From Calothrix sp. NIES-3974 (GTDB lineage: Bacteria > Cyanobacteriota > Cyanobacteriia > Cyanobacteriales > Nostocaceae), in contig NZ_AP018254.1 of assembly GCF_002368395.1 (NCBI RefSeq), positions 806,001 through 870,000 of the forward strand: a stretch of DNA of 64,000 nucleotides, written 5' to 3'. Within the stretch, counting starts at the first letter, position 1, and each line of letters opens with the position of its first letter. The notes beneath the pieces were generated by a model. That model saw only the letters and a program-made list of their open reading frames with translations, made no database searches and was not told the DNA's origin. This document shows positions 48,328 through 57,582 of the stretch, piece after piece. A program made the position numbers and the translations under genes.

Positions 48328-49626
48328 TCAAAAAATGAACTGAATCCGTACTTCCCAATCCCGACCATTGCGATGGAGATCAATTTGCCGAATAAATTCA
48401 CGTAGATAGAATCTGCGTTCGGTTTCCGATAGGTCTAACCAAAACTGGGGAATGGAAACCGTTTGAGCAATGGACAATAAATTGGCTGGAGGAAGACTGG
48501 CTAATTGGGCTTGGAGTTGGGATATTTGGGTACGTAAATTATATGCACGTAATTTCCCTGTTGCCGTATCCAGTATACCAGTTCTAACCAATTGGGGTAT
48601 TTGCTCGAGGATTTGCTGTTTTTGAGTAATTTCTCCACTGATAGTAGTATTCGGTCTGGAATCAAACTGTGTCAATTGTGCTACTGCCTGTGGTAATTGC
48701 TGACAGATAGTTTCGATGGTTTGTTCGAGAACCTGTTGATAGGCGATCGCCTGACATTTCGGTTGCTGGGGACAAGTTATTGGTCGTAGGTATAAATATT
48801 CTCGATGTTTCTGACGTTGATTGACACGGGTAATAGTCATGGGAGAGTTGCATTGGGCACAACGAACAATCCCGGCGAGGGAACGGGGAGCGCTAGCGCT
48901 ACGGCGGGGAATACGTTGATTGCGCCTTAATAATCGCTCAATTTGGGCAGCTTCTTCTCGGGAAATAATCGGTTGATGGGTATCCGGAATCACCTCGTTA
49001 TTGTGGTAAGCCGTATCACCTCGATACACAGGATTAGTTAACCAGCGTTTACCAGTGGTGACGGAAATTTTTTTACCATATTTCTTGTAGATATGGCGAA
49101 CCGCCCCCCGCAAACAGGCATAAATTAAATAGTAATCAAAAAACTCCTTGACTACAGGGGCAGTTGTCCGGTCAATCATGTATTTATTTTGTCCTCGTTT
49201 ATAACCGTAGGGAGGCTTTCCCGGAGGCGGATTCACATCTAAACGCTTGAGGGCGTGGGCTTGACGCAGACGACGACGGTGATGTTCTGACTGAACATAC
49301 TTAAGTAACTTTAGTAACTCAATGTGGGGATGGGTGAGGTGTTGAGATGAATTATAATTTTGGGCGATCGCAATTAAAATAATTCCCTGAGTTTGGAATA
49401 GGGAAAGTCGAGAACTAACTTCATCAACCGTATCACCTAATTCTTCTAGCCTACGTATAAGCAGGTAAGCAGGGGGTTCCTCACGACAAACCCGCAGCAT
49501 TTCCTCCAATTCGACCCGTTGTCCTAAATCCTCATACACACAATCAATTTCCCATCCCCACATGTCCGCGAGGGGTGGTTCCTCAATTAAAGGATTTGTG
49601 TAGGTGTAAGCAAAGATTTTCATCAT
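48328..49626 (-). CDS. XisF-like large serine recombinase, catalytic site degenerate
   Basis: The start is probably ATG 49626 (MMKIFAYTYTNPLIEEPP), since the longer frame to 49668 overlaps an older pseudogene. About 432 residues. The resolvase-like N-domain is present in outline (IIAIAQNY, LIRRLEELGDT), but AYIRVS-type residues are AYTYTN, so the catalytic Ser and an Arg are replaced. A recombinase domain (PPPGKPPYGYKRGQNKYMID) and a zinc-ribbon (GIVRCAQCNSPM, ITCPQQPKC) follow, then a coiled region. It is probably inactive for strand cleavage or has a new role. Confidence 0.8.
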   Translation of the reverse strand: MMKIFAYTYTNPLIEEPPLADMWGWEIDCVYEDLGQRVELEEMLRVCREEPPAYLLIRRLEELGDTVDEVSSRLSLFQTQGIILIAIAQNYNSSQHLTHPHIELLKLLKYVQSEHHRRRLRQAHALKRLDVNPPPGKPPYGYKRGQNKYMIDRTTAPVVKEFFDYYLIYACLRGAVRHIYKKYGKKISVTTGKRWLTNPVYRGDTAYHNNEVIPDTHQPIISREEAAQIERLLRRNQRIPRRSASAPRSLAGIVRCAQCNSPMTITRVNQRQKHREYLYLRPITCPQQPKCQAIAYQQVLEQTIETICQQLPQAVAQLTQFDSRPNTTISGEITQKQQILEQIPQLVRTGILDTATGKLRAYNLRTQISQLQAQLASLPPANLLSIAQTVSIPQFWLDLSETERRFYLREFIRQIDLHRNGRDWEVRIQFIF

Positions 49627-49633
49627 GGGATTT

Positions 49634-49908
49634 TTAACTTTGCTCATCCTTTCCATCAAGTTCTGCAAGTCCAGTAATTATAACAGGTGGACACTCTGAA
49701 AATTTCACAGCAACTTCCAGTTCGCCACCCATTATATTTAAATATCCCCGTAGTGTTGAAAGTCAAATCTTTCCTGGGTAAGCTCCCTTGCTGTTCGGAT
49801 ATCCTGGAGCATCATCTATTCTGCAATTAATGCAGCTCCTCGCGCTTCAACTTTTTCAACGCGATCGCACGGCAATTTCTGCATGATTTCATTCAGATTC
49901 TTTGCCAT
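49634..49908 (-). pseudogene. XRE-family (HigA-type) antitoxin remnant
   Basis: Read on the minus strand from ATG 49908: MAKNLNEIMQKLP, then RVEKVEARGAALIAE, a TAG stop, then MMLQDIRTARELTQERF, an internal deletion with frame change, and STLRGYLNIMGGELEVAVKF with SECPPVI to a TAA at 49634-49636. Order and motifs match antitoxins of the type EARAAELIAEEMTLRDLRKA. The stop, deletion and frameshift mean it is dead. The matching toxin is not readable upstream. Confidence 0.75.
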
Positions 49909-50074
49909 CTGCTTTTTCTTCTTACCATAGCTAAGTAGCCGTCATGTACTACATACACTAAAGCCGTAGATGCGCGTAGCGCAGCTTCTCTTTGAGATGA
50001 AAGTGGTTTTTTCCTGCTCACACTCACTACTCCCTACACCCTTCGGATACGCGTAGCGTCTACACTTTCAAATC

Positions 50075-50215
50075 AGGTAGGTGCAATTAAACATAAAACC
50101 ACAATGTAACCAATCATTCGGCGTAGAGACGACCCGTCGGGTCGTCTCTACCCCCGTACAGACGCGATATATCGCGTCTGTACTTAACGACAATTTCCAC
50201 CACCCACCGACTTAA
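50075..50215 (-). mobile_element. Composite palindromic MITE-like element, copy 2
   Basis: Inverted copy of 8498-8649: starts CAGGTAGGTGCAATTAAAC, has the GACGACCCGTCGGGTCGTC palindrome (50123-50151), then GTACAGACGCGATATATCGC (hairpin 50156-50183), and ends CACCCACCGACTTAA. The two copies are about 90% alike by eye. Confidence 0.75.
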
Positions 50216-50219
50216 CAAC

Positions 50220-50244
50220 AAAAAAAACCCCGATTAAACCGGGG
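50220..50244 (-). terminator. Hairpin with T run, minus-strand orientation
   Basis: ACCCCG/CGGGGT arms (50226-50231 and 50239-50244) with a 7-base loop; the A run at 50220-50226 becomes a T run on the minus strand. No minus-strand gene ends nearby on its right, so what it terminates is unclear; it may insulate antisense transcription. Confidence 0.55.
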
Positions 50245-50455
50245 TGACTCCATCTAGATTCCCAAAAAGAATCCTTCGTTACTGATGATGTCATGTTTTG
50301 CTGACAATAAGGCCTTATCTTCGAGAAAAAAATATAAAAAAATCTGACTTCTTAATCAAACCGTAACTTTAGATACAGAATTATCTGTTATATTGTATAT
50401 GTAGCTGAACAACCCAGTGAAACGTATAGATTAAATTTCGTAGGAAAAATCGCGT

Positions 50456-50650
50456 ATGTCTACCCAGGATAGAGCTCGTGCATTAATGAGTCGTCGTTAT
50501 CAAATGGTAAAAAATCGTCAACAATCCATCCTCGGACGTACAGCTCAGGAGTTGGGGATGTCGGACGAAATCTCAAATTATTGGAATCCGGTACAAGGTA
50601 AATTAGATGTAACTGCAAGGATGATTTACGGCAAAAGTCACACCACCTAG
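50456..50650 (+). CDS. Small conserved-looking soluble protein
   Basis: A 64-residue basic protein (MSTQDRARALMSRRYQMVKN, GRTAQELGMSDEISNYWNPV). No membrane span. The start is preceded by TAGGAAAAATCGCG, a modest ribosome-binding site, and by a possible TATATTGTATAT -10 region at about 50389. I recall similar short proteins in filamentous cyanobacteria but cannot name a family or function. It stands alone. Confidence 0.65.
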   Translation: MSTQDRARALMSRRYQMVKNRQQSILGRTAQELGMSDEISNYWNPVQGKLDVTARMIYGKSHTT

Positions 50651-50766
50651 ATTTAGCTTCAACAGGTGTTTACTCATCATCTACATGGCTTCTCTTTATA
50701 GATATTGCGGGGTCGGCTTCGGGATTAATTCTCGGAGTCTTTTTTTTGGGGATGGGTGACATAGAT

Positions 50767-50883
50767 TAATTTAGGTAAAGATTTTGACAAGCCCATAGTG
50801 CAGCTTGAGTCCGATCGCGACATCCCAATTGATAGAGAATAGTAAACAAATACAGTAATCCTACTTGAACCTCGCTAAGTATA
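50767..50883 (-). pseudogene. Remnant of a NarL/LuxR-type response regulator
   Basis: Minus-strand reading gives LSEVQVGLLYLFTILYQLG, then CRDRTQAALWACQNLYLN and TAA (50767-50769). The LG(C/V)RDRTQAALWA ending is characteristic of the C-terminus of NarL-type helix-turn-helix domains, and LSEVQV matches their start, but the DNA-binding helices between are missing. It is a small decayed fragment. Confidence 0.6.
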
Positions 50884-51664
50884 CTGAGAAATAAACCCTT
50901 GTATAGCAAGGTTTCTTTTAAGGATACATTCATGGATTTAGTTCAGCAATTAATGCTAATTAATAGCAACAATCAGAAGTATTATCAATGAGGTTTAAGG
51001 GCTATGCAGACGCGCTCTTCTCTGTTTATCGAAGGGGTTCATAGCCGATTTTGTCACTATTTGAAGTATTTAATGAATTTCAATTATTGAAGGCAAAAAT
51101 TAGCTTTTATGAGAATAGTTTTATACAAATTATAATTTTATAAGATATTTATCTTCCTATTTTTTTACTCAACTTTACTGATTACTTAAATCAATGATGT
51201 CAAAAATAAATCACAATAGATATAAATGACCCAAGTGATGAAAATTACTTGATTTTGCCACTTTTTTCATAACTTAAGTTGCTAGTTAGTGCCTCTGAAT
51301 GGTATTAGAATAATACAAAGTTTCCACTCTCATGCATTGTTAGACACCAAACTTTCAGATTTTGTAAAAAATTGGCACTTTTTTTATAACTAGTAACTTG
51401 GGTTAATACAAATCATAACCTGTCATTACACAATATATTGAAATATCAAGAGTGATCTGTCCCTATTAAATGTTTACTACTGGCTTCCCGACTTTATTTA
51501 TCCGAGATTTCTGTGCTGACATGTGGATAATTTGGTCGTGAATTAATTTATCCATATAAATTTTATCCACATAAATATTGAGGATTGACAATTAAAAATA
51601 CACCCTCACTATTCACCTAGTTTTGATACTCAAAAAGTGAAATATAGGGGAAAATTGCATTTCC

Positions 51665-51785
51665 TGGATTTCTCACGAGTAAGTTGTAAGCCTTACTTAA
51701 GTAACATATTGATTTTCCTTCTACTCCCGTCACGGACTACTCCCTATTCCCTGTGAGTTTTAGGGTTTTGTGAGAAATGCGGGAT
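51665..51785 (+). repeat. TTTCTCAC...GTGAGAAA dispersed repeat, copy C
   Basis: The ends CTGGATTTCTCACGAG and TTTTGTGAGAAATGCGGGA are good inverted repeats. The body has GCCTTACTTAAGTAACAT and CTACTCCCGTCACGGACTAC. Confidence 0.65.
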
Positions 51786-51846
51786 TTACAAATCCGATAG
51801 AAATGGAATTAATTCAAGATATTACAGATATTCTCACTAGAATTCT

Positions 51847-53040
51847 ATGAACCTAACCATATACCCTCTGAATTGGTTTTCGAGTCTACTTACAACGACA
51901 GTAACCGCAGCAGTTCTGATTATCAGTCAACCTGTACTGGTGATAGCAAATACTCCTAGAGAAATTGCTGATATAGCTAAACCAATTACAGTGCGGATCG
52001 ATAGTCAATCAGGTTCTGGTTCAGGGTTCATCGTTGCGAAAAACAAGGATGCCTACATAGTACTAACTAATAGCCATGTGGTAAAAGGGAATGTTGCTTA
52101 CACAATTAGCACCTTTGATGGGAAAAAATATCCTGTCACCGCAGGAATTAGTTTTCAGGTTAAAAAGGATGACCCCGACCTTGCCATATTACAGTTTAAT
52201 AGCACCAATCAGTATCCAGTCGCGACCCTAGGTAATTCTGATCTAGTAAATATTGGCGATCCAATCTACATTTATGGTTATCCGGCAATTGGTGGTCGTC
52301 GAGGAAACAATCGGGAAGCTGAATTTTCACCTGGTTATATTACGAGCATACGCCAAAATGAACCCCAAGGATATAACCTACGCTTCAATGCTTTGACTTG
52401 GGGGGGTATGAGTGGTAGTCCTGTATTAAATGGCAATGCTAGAGTTATTGGGGTTCATGGACAAGGAGACCTCGGTCTAGCTGAAGGCTATTTACCCGAT
52501 TCATCCGGTAGATTTTCGAGGGTTCCGTTAGTATTACCAACGGGTTTTAACTCGGCAATTCCCATCAATAACTTTGTTGATATCATATCCAAATCTGGGT
52601 TAAACCTTTCTGATTTAAATATAGATAACAATAGTGCTACTAAAACGAATCAACTTAATCTGAGCAATCCTCAAACTGCTGAAGAGTTCTTTGTCCGGGG
52701 ACTTATCCATGCAGAAAAAGGTGACACCTGGGACGCAATTGCTGATTACACCAGAGCGCTGAGAATTAATCCAAATTATACCCTTGCCTATTATCATCGA
52801 GGTATTGCTCGTTATCAGATGGGATATATGACAGATGCGATCGCAGATTATAACCAGATAATTCGTCTTGACTCCAAAGATGCAAGAGCATATTACAACC
52901 GGGGTATCGTCAGATTTAAATTGGAAGATAAGCGAAAAGCGATTAGAGATTTTCAAATATCTGCTGAGTTGTTTCAGAAACAGGGTGACGATAGCAAATA
53001 CCAAAATCTAATGGATACTATTCAAAAACTTCAGCGTTAA
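51847..53040 (+). CDS. Exported trypsin-like serine protease with TPR domain
   Basis: The 397-residue protein has a signal peptide (hydrophobic about 10-34) and an S1/HtrA-like protease domain with His in VLTNSHVVKGN, Asp in KKDDPDLAILQF and Ser in LTWGGMSGSPVLNG. From about 280, TPR units (AEEFFVRGLIHAEKGDTWDA, NYTLAYYHRGIARYQMGYMT) follow, two to three copies, likely for protein binding. It would act in the periplasm. There is no PDZ domain, so it differs from classic DegP. It precedes the rhomboid gene on the same strand by 174 bases. Confidence 0.9.
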   Translation: MNLTIYPLNWFSSLLTTTVTAAVLIISQPVLVIANTPREIADIAKPITVRIDSQSGSGSGFIVAKNKDAYIVLTNSHVVKGNVAYTISTFDGKKYPVTAGISFQVKKDDPDLAILQFNSTNQYPVATLGNSDLVNIGDPIYIYGYPAIGGRRGNNREAEFSPGYITSIRQNEPQGYNLRFNALTWGGMSGSPVLNGNARVIGVHGQGDLGLAEGYLPDSSGRFSRVPLVLPTGFNSAIPINNFVDIISKSGLNLSDLNIDNNSATKTNQLNLSNPQTAEEFFVRGLIHAEKGDTWDAIADYTRALRINPNYTLAYYHRGIARYQMGYMTDAIADYNQIIRLDSKDARAYYNRGIVRFKLEDKRKAIRDFQISAELFQKQGDDSKYQNLMDTIQKLQR

Positions 53041-53214
53041 ATCATGTAAATCTTTACCAATCACCCCCAGTACCTCTACCTCCCCTACTTCCTCCACCAA
53101 AACTGCTTTTTAGTATAAAAGCGACAAAGAACCTCTACTTTAGTTAGTAGTGTAGCTCCTCAAAATCCATTAATCTAGGGCTGTTAAGCAAAAATCAAAG
53201 GAAAAAATTAGCCT

Positions 53215-53931
53215 GTGGTTCCAATTCGAGACAACAATCCCACCGTCATCACCCCCTATGTCACCTACGGTATAATTGCAGTCAACGTTTTAGCATTTAT
53301 CTACGAATCCAGTATTCCTCCCCAATACCTGGATGCTTTTTTTGACCTATTTGCAGTTGTACCTAGGGAACTTAGCGCCAGTTTCGCAGGTATTCCCGTT
53401 GGTCAACCCATCCCGGAGTGGGTGACATTAATCACATCCCAGTTTTTACATGGTGGCTTATTACACTTAGGTGGAAATATGTTATTTCTCTGGGTGTTTG
53501 GTAACAATATCGAAGATAAATTAGGACATATTAAGTATTTAGTTTTCTACTTGACTTGCGGAGTGCTAGCTGCATTAACTCAGTGGTACTTTGCCCAGGA
53601 TTCCCTAATACCCAGTTTAGGAGCTAGCGGTGCGATCGCGGGAGTTATGGGTGCATATATTTTGCGTTTTCCCCAAGCTGAAGTTCTTACCTTGATTCCC
53701 TTGGGTATATTTTTTCCCGCAGTCCGAATTCCTGCTTTTTATTTTCTCGGATTTTGGTTTCTGCAACAGGCTTTTTACGGAATTGCTAGTTTAGAAATCC
53801 CCACAAATATAGGAATGCAAGGTGGTGGAATTGCCTACTGGGCCCATGCTGGCGGTTTTGTTTTTGGTGCAATTCTCGCCCCCATTTTAGGACTTTTTAG
53901 TGATGTGGATGGTGATGGTTATAATTTTTAA
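53215..53931 (+). CDS. Rhomboid-family intramembrane protease
   Basis: The 238-residue membrane protein starts at GTG 53215 with AAGGA upstream. The catalytic Ser is in LGASGAIAGVMGAY and the partner His in IAYWAHAGGFVFG; the HGGLLHLGGNMLFLWVFG motif lies in the second/third span. It cleaves membrane proteins within the bilayer. Six spans are predicted. Substrates unknown; an upstream secreted protease gene may share regulation. Confidence 0.93.
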   Translation: MVPIRDNNPTVITPYVTYGIIAVNVLAFIYESSIPPQYLDAFFDLFAVVPRELSASFAGIPVGQPIPEWVTLITSQFLHGGLLHLGGNMLFLWVFGNNIEDKLGHIKYLVFYLTCGVLAALTQWYFAQDSLIPSLGASGAIAGVMGAYILRFPQAEVLTLIPLGIFFPAVRIPAFYFLGFWFLQQAFYGIASLEIPTNIGMQGGGIAYWAHAGGFVFGAILAPILGLFSDVDGDGYNF

Positions 53932-54524
53932 TTCGTAATTCGTAATTGAATGAATGTATAGTTGGGTGTTGGATTATGAATTTGTTAATTACATGAATTA
54001 CGCAATCACTATGTATCAATACGGTTCAGCTAAAGATAACTGTAGGTTAGGTTGAGGGTTTGCGTAGACTGTTGATTTTGTGGAAATTTACCCATAAGTT
54101 CACTCACACAGTTTTTGTGATGATCTCGTCCCTATGCTCCGCGTGGGGACGCATTCCACGAGGGCTACTGCCTCAAATCAGGAAGCAGAGCTTACCTATA
54201 TGTATCAACAGCCGCAGTATTGGAACAAGTTTGTGGTCACGGTTTGTGCATGAATTTGCGACCCCAAAAAAGGCACAAGGTACACAGCCTAGGCTCTGCC
54301 TCTAGATTCTTCAACTCAACCTACCCAATAATCAGGCTTTTAAGTCTAACTGAACTGTATTGCACTACGCATATACGTCATTGCGACTTAATATTTGCTC
54401 GTAGTTGCGCTTTAGCACTTTCCGCGCAACTACAAGCTAAATACGGAGACCTACTTTTCTTGGCAGTAATCTTCGAGAAGATGCTGCCCATCTATGGCTT
54501 TTTCTCGCAAGATTTAGAATTTAC
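53932..54524. other. Convergent spacer, 593 bases
   Basis: Starts with TAATTCGTAATTCG repeats, then MITE copy A (54021-54359). The open frames here are inside the element and do not look coding. Confidence 0.6.
54021..54359 (+). mobile_element. MITE with ACGGTTCAG ends, copy A (339 bases)
   Basis: Left end ACGGTTCAGCTAAAGATAAC and right end TTTTAAGTCTAACTGAACTGTA are inverted repeats. The body has a strong hairpin CTCCGCGTGGGGACGCATTCC (CGTGGGG/...CCACG) and TTACCCATAAGTTCAC. Copy B (56388-56592) lacks about 130 bases in the middle. No coding capacity. Confidence 0.8.
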
Positions 54525-55766
54525 CTAAGAAAGCCATTCCAAAACCGCTTCATCCTTGGTGTTGGTATTCCGAGAAGGTGTTTCGCGATTGAATTTCATG
54601 TGAATCGAACGGGTTTGCTCCCCGTCCGCAGCAACCGCCATAATTGGATAATCAATCAACCCATCCTGGAACGACATTTGGAAGCGGAATGTACCATCCG
54701 GATTCAACTTGATGGGACGACCACCAATTGTCACCGTCGCATCTGGTTCCGTTGCACCGTAAACTATTAACTCCGCATCGGCAATCAACCAGAATTTCCG
54801 GGGACGCATGGGAACATCTCCAGAGAAACCAACACCGGACATTCCCACACCGGACATACTTACACCGGATGCTGTTGGTAAAGCCCACATTCCCACACCC
54901 GATGGAAAGACGTAGGAACTAATTGCTTGTTCTGGACGTACTGAACCGGGAACATGCTGCATCGAACCAAACAGGGAACCCGCAACCCGCATGGCTTCAG
55001 CCGATTCTGCCATACCAAAAATTTGGTCGTAAATCGCGTTACCAGCAGCACCCGCAGTCGCCATTTTCTTCGCTGGAGGTACGAGTTCGTAGATGGTTTT
55101 ACCCCGTAGGTCTTCGTTGAAATCAACGGTGACAAATATATCTTCAATCCAGTCGGAGGGATACACAGGAGGAACATGCACCCGCGCTGAACGAGCTAAC
55201 ACCAACCAACGACCATCCGCACAACGATAACCAATATCGATGACGTAATCTCTATCGCTCACAGGTATCGGTAAATACCATTCCCGCGCCATTTCATCGC
55301 AGGGATATTCCTGGATACTGTGGGGACTTTGGTGATCAAGGTTTATATCGGTTACGTCGTAGATGCGCAATGCTAGTTGCTGTCCACCCTGACGACGTAA
55401 TTCCTCCTTATGTTCAATGGGCACATCCCAATAGGCATAAGCCCACTGGGGGTCTCTTGGCATCAAAACAATCCGACTTTCCCCATAACCACCGGGTAAA
55501 TCTGTTAGAAACTCGTCAACCCCCGTTAGGTCTTCCCCTAAACGGTCATTCGATTGTCCTAACTCAAATTTTGATGCTTCCACGACTTCCTGTGCCTCCA
55601 GAGAACGAGATTGGTTGGGTGTAAATTTAGTACGTTCTATTTCTTGTACTGCTGCTAATAGTTGCGCTTTGCGCATCCGGCTATACCGTGATACTCCGTA
55701 GGCACTTGCCACTTTACGCAACTGCCTTAAGGTCATTTCCTCTAATGGTGGGCGTTCTTGTGCCAT
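54525..55766 (-). CDS. DUF4912 protein with Rho-N-like domain
   Basis: The 413-residue protein begins with a Rho-N/SAP-like helical domain (LEEMTLRQLRKVASAYGVSR, MRKAQLLAAVQEIE). Residues about 95-210 form the DUF4912 domain (LMPRDPQWAYAYWDVPIEHK, LRIYDVTDINLDHQSPHS). A Met/Gly-rich segment (SGVGMWALPTASGVSMSGVG) links to a C-terminal repeat domain (GATEPDATVTIGGRPIKLNP). The Rho-N domain hints at nucleic-acid contact; function unknown. ATG at 55766 is supported by the conserved N-terminus. Confidence 0.85.
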   Translation of the reverse strand: MAQERPPLEEMTLRQLRKVASAYGVSRYSRMRKAQLLAAVQEIERTKFTPNQSRSLEAQEVVEASKFELGQSNDRLGEDLTGVDEFLTDLPGGYGESRIVLMPRDPQWAYAYWDVPIEHKEELRRQGGQQLALRIYDVTDINLDHQSPHSIQEYPCDEMAREWYLPIPVSDRDYVIDIGYRCADGRWLVLARSARVHVPPVYPSDWIEDIFVTVDFNEDLRGKTIYELVPPAKKMATAGAAGNAIYDQIFGMAESAEAMRVAGSLFGSMQHVPGSVRPEQAISSYVFPSGVGMWALPTASGVSMSGVGMSGVGFSGDVPMRPRKFWLIADAELIVYGATEPDATVTIGGRPIKLNPDGTFRFQMSFQDGLIDYPIMAVAADGEQTRSIHMKFNRETPSRNTNTKDEAVLEWLS

Positions 55767-56919
55767 AACTTTCGCCTCGTATAATTACGATTTTGTTCTC
55801 CTGGATTTTTATCTAGGTAAATGCAAGCATTCTTCCCCGCAATTTTTGGATGTGTTGATATGTTGTCTATGGTGTTTTTTTGTCAAAGCGATGTCCTTGA
55901 GCTTGCAATACACGGAAGTTGCTAACTACACGCGTAATGCAACTCGCTTTTTAGAAACTTAATTTGTTACTGAATATTAACCGCTAATCACTGGTCGGGA
56001 TCAATACCCTCTGGTAGGGATTTTGCTCCCCTTGACGATTTTTCAAGCCTTTTTTAGATCCCGATGTCAAACTTTGATGACATATTGCATCCTTTATAGT
56101 TTATATGAACTATTTATGAAAGGATAAAGTCAAGATTTGTTGACTTTGATGGGAAAGTATAAAGTTAGCAGTGAAGCACACACATAAAAAACAATGCCAT
56201 CGGAGAGTCGGTGTATGCTTGTGGTCGGTATCGATAAAGAGTGAAGAAAGGCACGTAGTAGCACTTTAGTGCTTGATATTAAAGCTTTTTCCTAGTTAAA
56301 GCCACAACAAAAAAACCTCAGAACTTATGTGATGGAATACTTATTTTACAGAGGATAAAGATGAAAACCACACCCCTAAAAGCCAGTACGGTTCAGTTAA
56401 GACTAGGTTGGGTTAAGGCTTTGCATAGACTGTTGATTTTGTCGAAATTTACCCATAAGTTCACACAGTTTTTGTGATGATCTCGTCCCTCTGCTCCGCG
56501 TGGGGACGCATTCCACGAGGTTCTCTCTCTACCTCTACATTCTTCAACCCAACCTACCCAATAATCAGGCTTTTAAGTCTAACTGAACTGTGTTGATTGA
56601 AAATCTTGTGAGAAATCTAGGGAATGTTACCTGTCAACAAACCAAAAGTAAAATAAGCACATCAGCAAAATTAAAGATATATTTTTTACTGCGAATAGAG
56701 CGATTGAAACAATCTAAGTATCAGCTTTACGGTTAAAGCAAATTAGCTTGAAAAAGTATAATTAATTTTGCACTAATACCGATTCAGTGTACAAAGTATA
56801 GATTATTTCCAGTAAATCCAGGATTTAGGGATATAGTTTATCTCCAGAATCAACTTCCTCTAATTCAAAATCCATAGAGGTACGTAGTGCGGATCGACCG
56901 AAGAGTAATCCAAAATCCC
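55767..56919. other. Long spacer, 1153 bases
   Basis: Left part is the upstream region of the DUF4912 gene. It has AAAGTCAA/TTGACTTT perfect 8-base arms near 56126-56147. MITE copy B lies at 56388-56592. The right end holds CGTAGTGCGGATC and AATCCAAAATCC repeats (56865-56918). No gene is seen. Confidence 0.55.
56388..56592 (+). mobile_element. MITE with ACGGTTCAG ends, copy B (205 bases)
   Basis: ACGGTTCAGTTAAGACTAGG on the left and CTTTTAAGTCTAACTGAACTG on the right. Body shares the CTCCGCGTGGGGACGCATTCC hairpin with copy A. Left and right ends can pair to form a long terminal stem. Confidence 0.8.
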
Positions 56920-57135
56920 TCATCCCATTCTTTCGTAGGCTAATTCCCGAATCAAAGGTAATCTCGAACGGATATAATCCCGCAAAAAGTCCGCATCGGA
57001 ATTATCCAGAGATACCTGAATTTGGGTTTGTTTTTCCAGCCACTGTACCAAACTTGCATCATCCATTTGCAACAGCATTTTGGTTTGAGTGGTTTCGACA
57101 ATCGACCATAGCTGACGCATAATATTGGGAGTCAT
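56920..57135 (-). CDS. Small helical protein, unknown function
   Basis: A 71-residue protein (MTPNIMRQLWSIVETTQTKM, then LQMDDASLVQWLEKQTQIQV). It is acidic and helical with a C-terminus DYIRSRLPLIRELAYERM. I recall short cyanobacterial proteins of this kind but cannot name a family. Located after a repeat tract; the next gene upstream is divergent. Confidence 0.7.
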   Translation of the reverse strand: MTPNIMRQLWSIVETTQTKMLLQMDDASLVQWLEKQTQIQVSLDNSDADFLRDYIRSRLPLIRELAYERMG

Positions 57136-57582
57136 CAGCCCTCCACGGGTTAAAACTTGATTTCTCTACAGGATACACAATCTTACAATTAACATCCGGT
57201 GATCTAGAACAACCTGCAACAACTATTGGCCCAGCCTTAATATATTACCATGCTGAATTCACGTATTTAGGTACTTTAGGCAGAGATGTGTTTCATCCTT
57301 AACTCATCTTTGCAACTTTTGTTTATATAACGTGATCAACTGTAAGCTTTCTCCTGTATTCGGTCTCCTGTATTAAATAAAACTATCAAGAATATTCTGA
57401 TTTCCATAAATATCTCTTGTAGAAGGATTTAAGTAAATTCCTCTCCAGGTTTTGTAGTCTAAAAAAATACTCGAAATCAGTGGCGGAATCGACAAAAACC
57501 ATATAAGATTCATCCGAGAATGGGGAAGACGACTTTCGCCTTTTCCCAAAAAACTGCATTCACAATTATCTAACCAGGTGAT
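57136..57582. other. Divergent spacer, 447 bases
   Basis: A+T-rich; shared upstream region of the small helical protein and the Nudix gene. No repeat copy or RNA is recognised. Confidence 0.45.

Larger units (their letters stand above)
49909..50455. other. Spacer with repeats, 547 bases
   Basis: Contains GCGTAGCGCAGC and ACGCGTAGCGTC fragments, then the second copy of the composite MITE (50075-50215), a minus-strand-oriented hairpin with T run (50220-50244) and A+T-rich DNA before the small gene at 50456. The last 60 bases include TATATTGTATAT, a possible -10 region. Confidence 0.6.
50651..51846. other. Long spacer, 1196 bases
   Basis: Left part holds a NarL/LuxR regulator remnant (50767-50883, minus strand). 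Centre (50900-51640) is A+T-rich; no repeat recognised there. Right part holds copy C of the TTTCTCAC repeat (51665-51785). The promoter of the protease gene is probably after it. Confidence 0.55.

Noticed and set aside
48328-49626. Active XisF of an fdxN-type excision element
   Set aside because: Catalytic residues are replaced and no interrupted gene or att-like direct repeat is visible near it.
54060-54528. Two short plus-strand open frames
   Set aside because: They lie in MITE copy A, have no ribosome-binding site and no protein-like composition.
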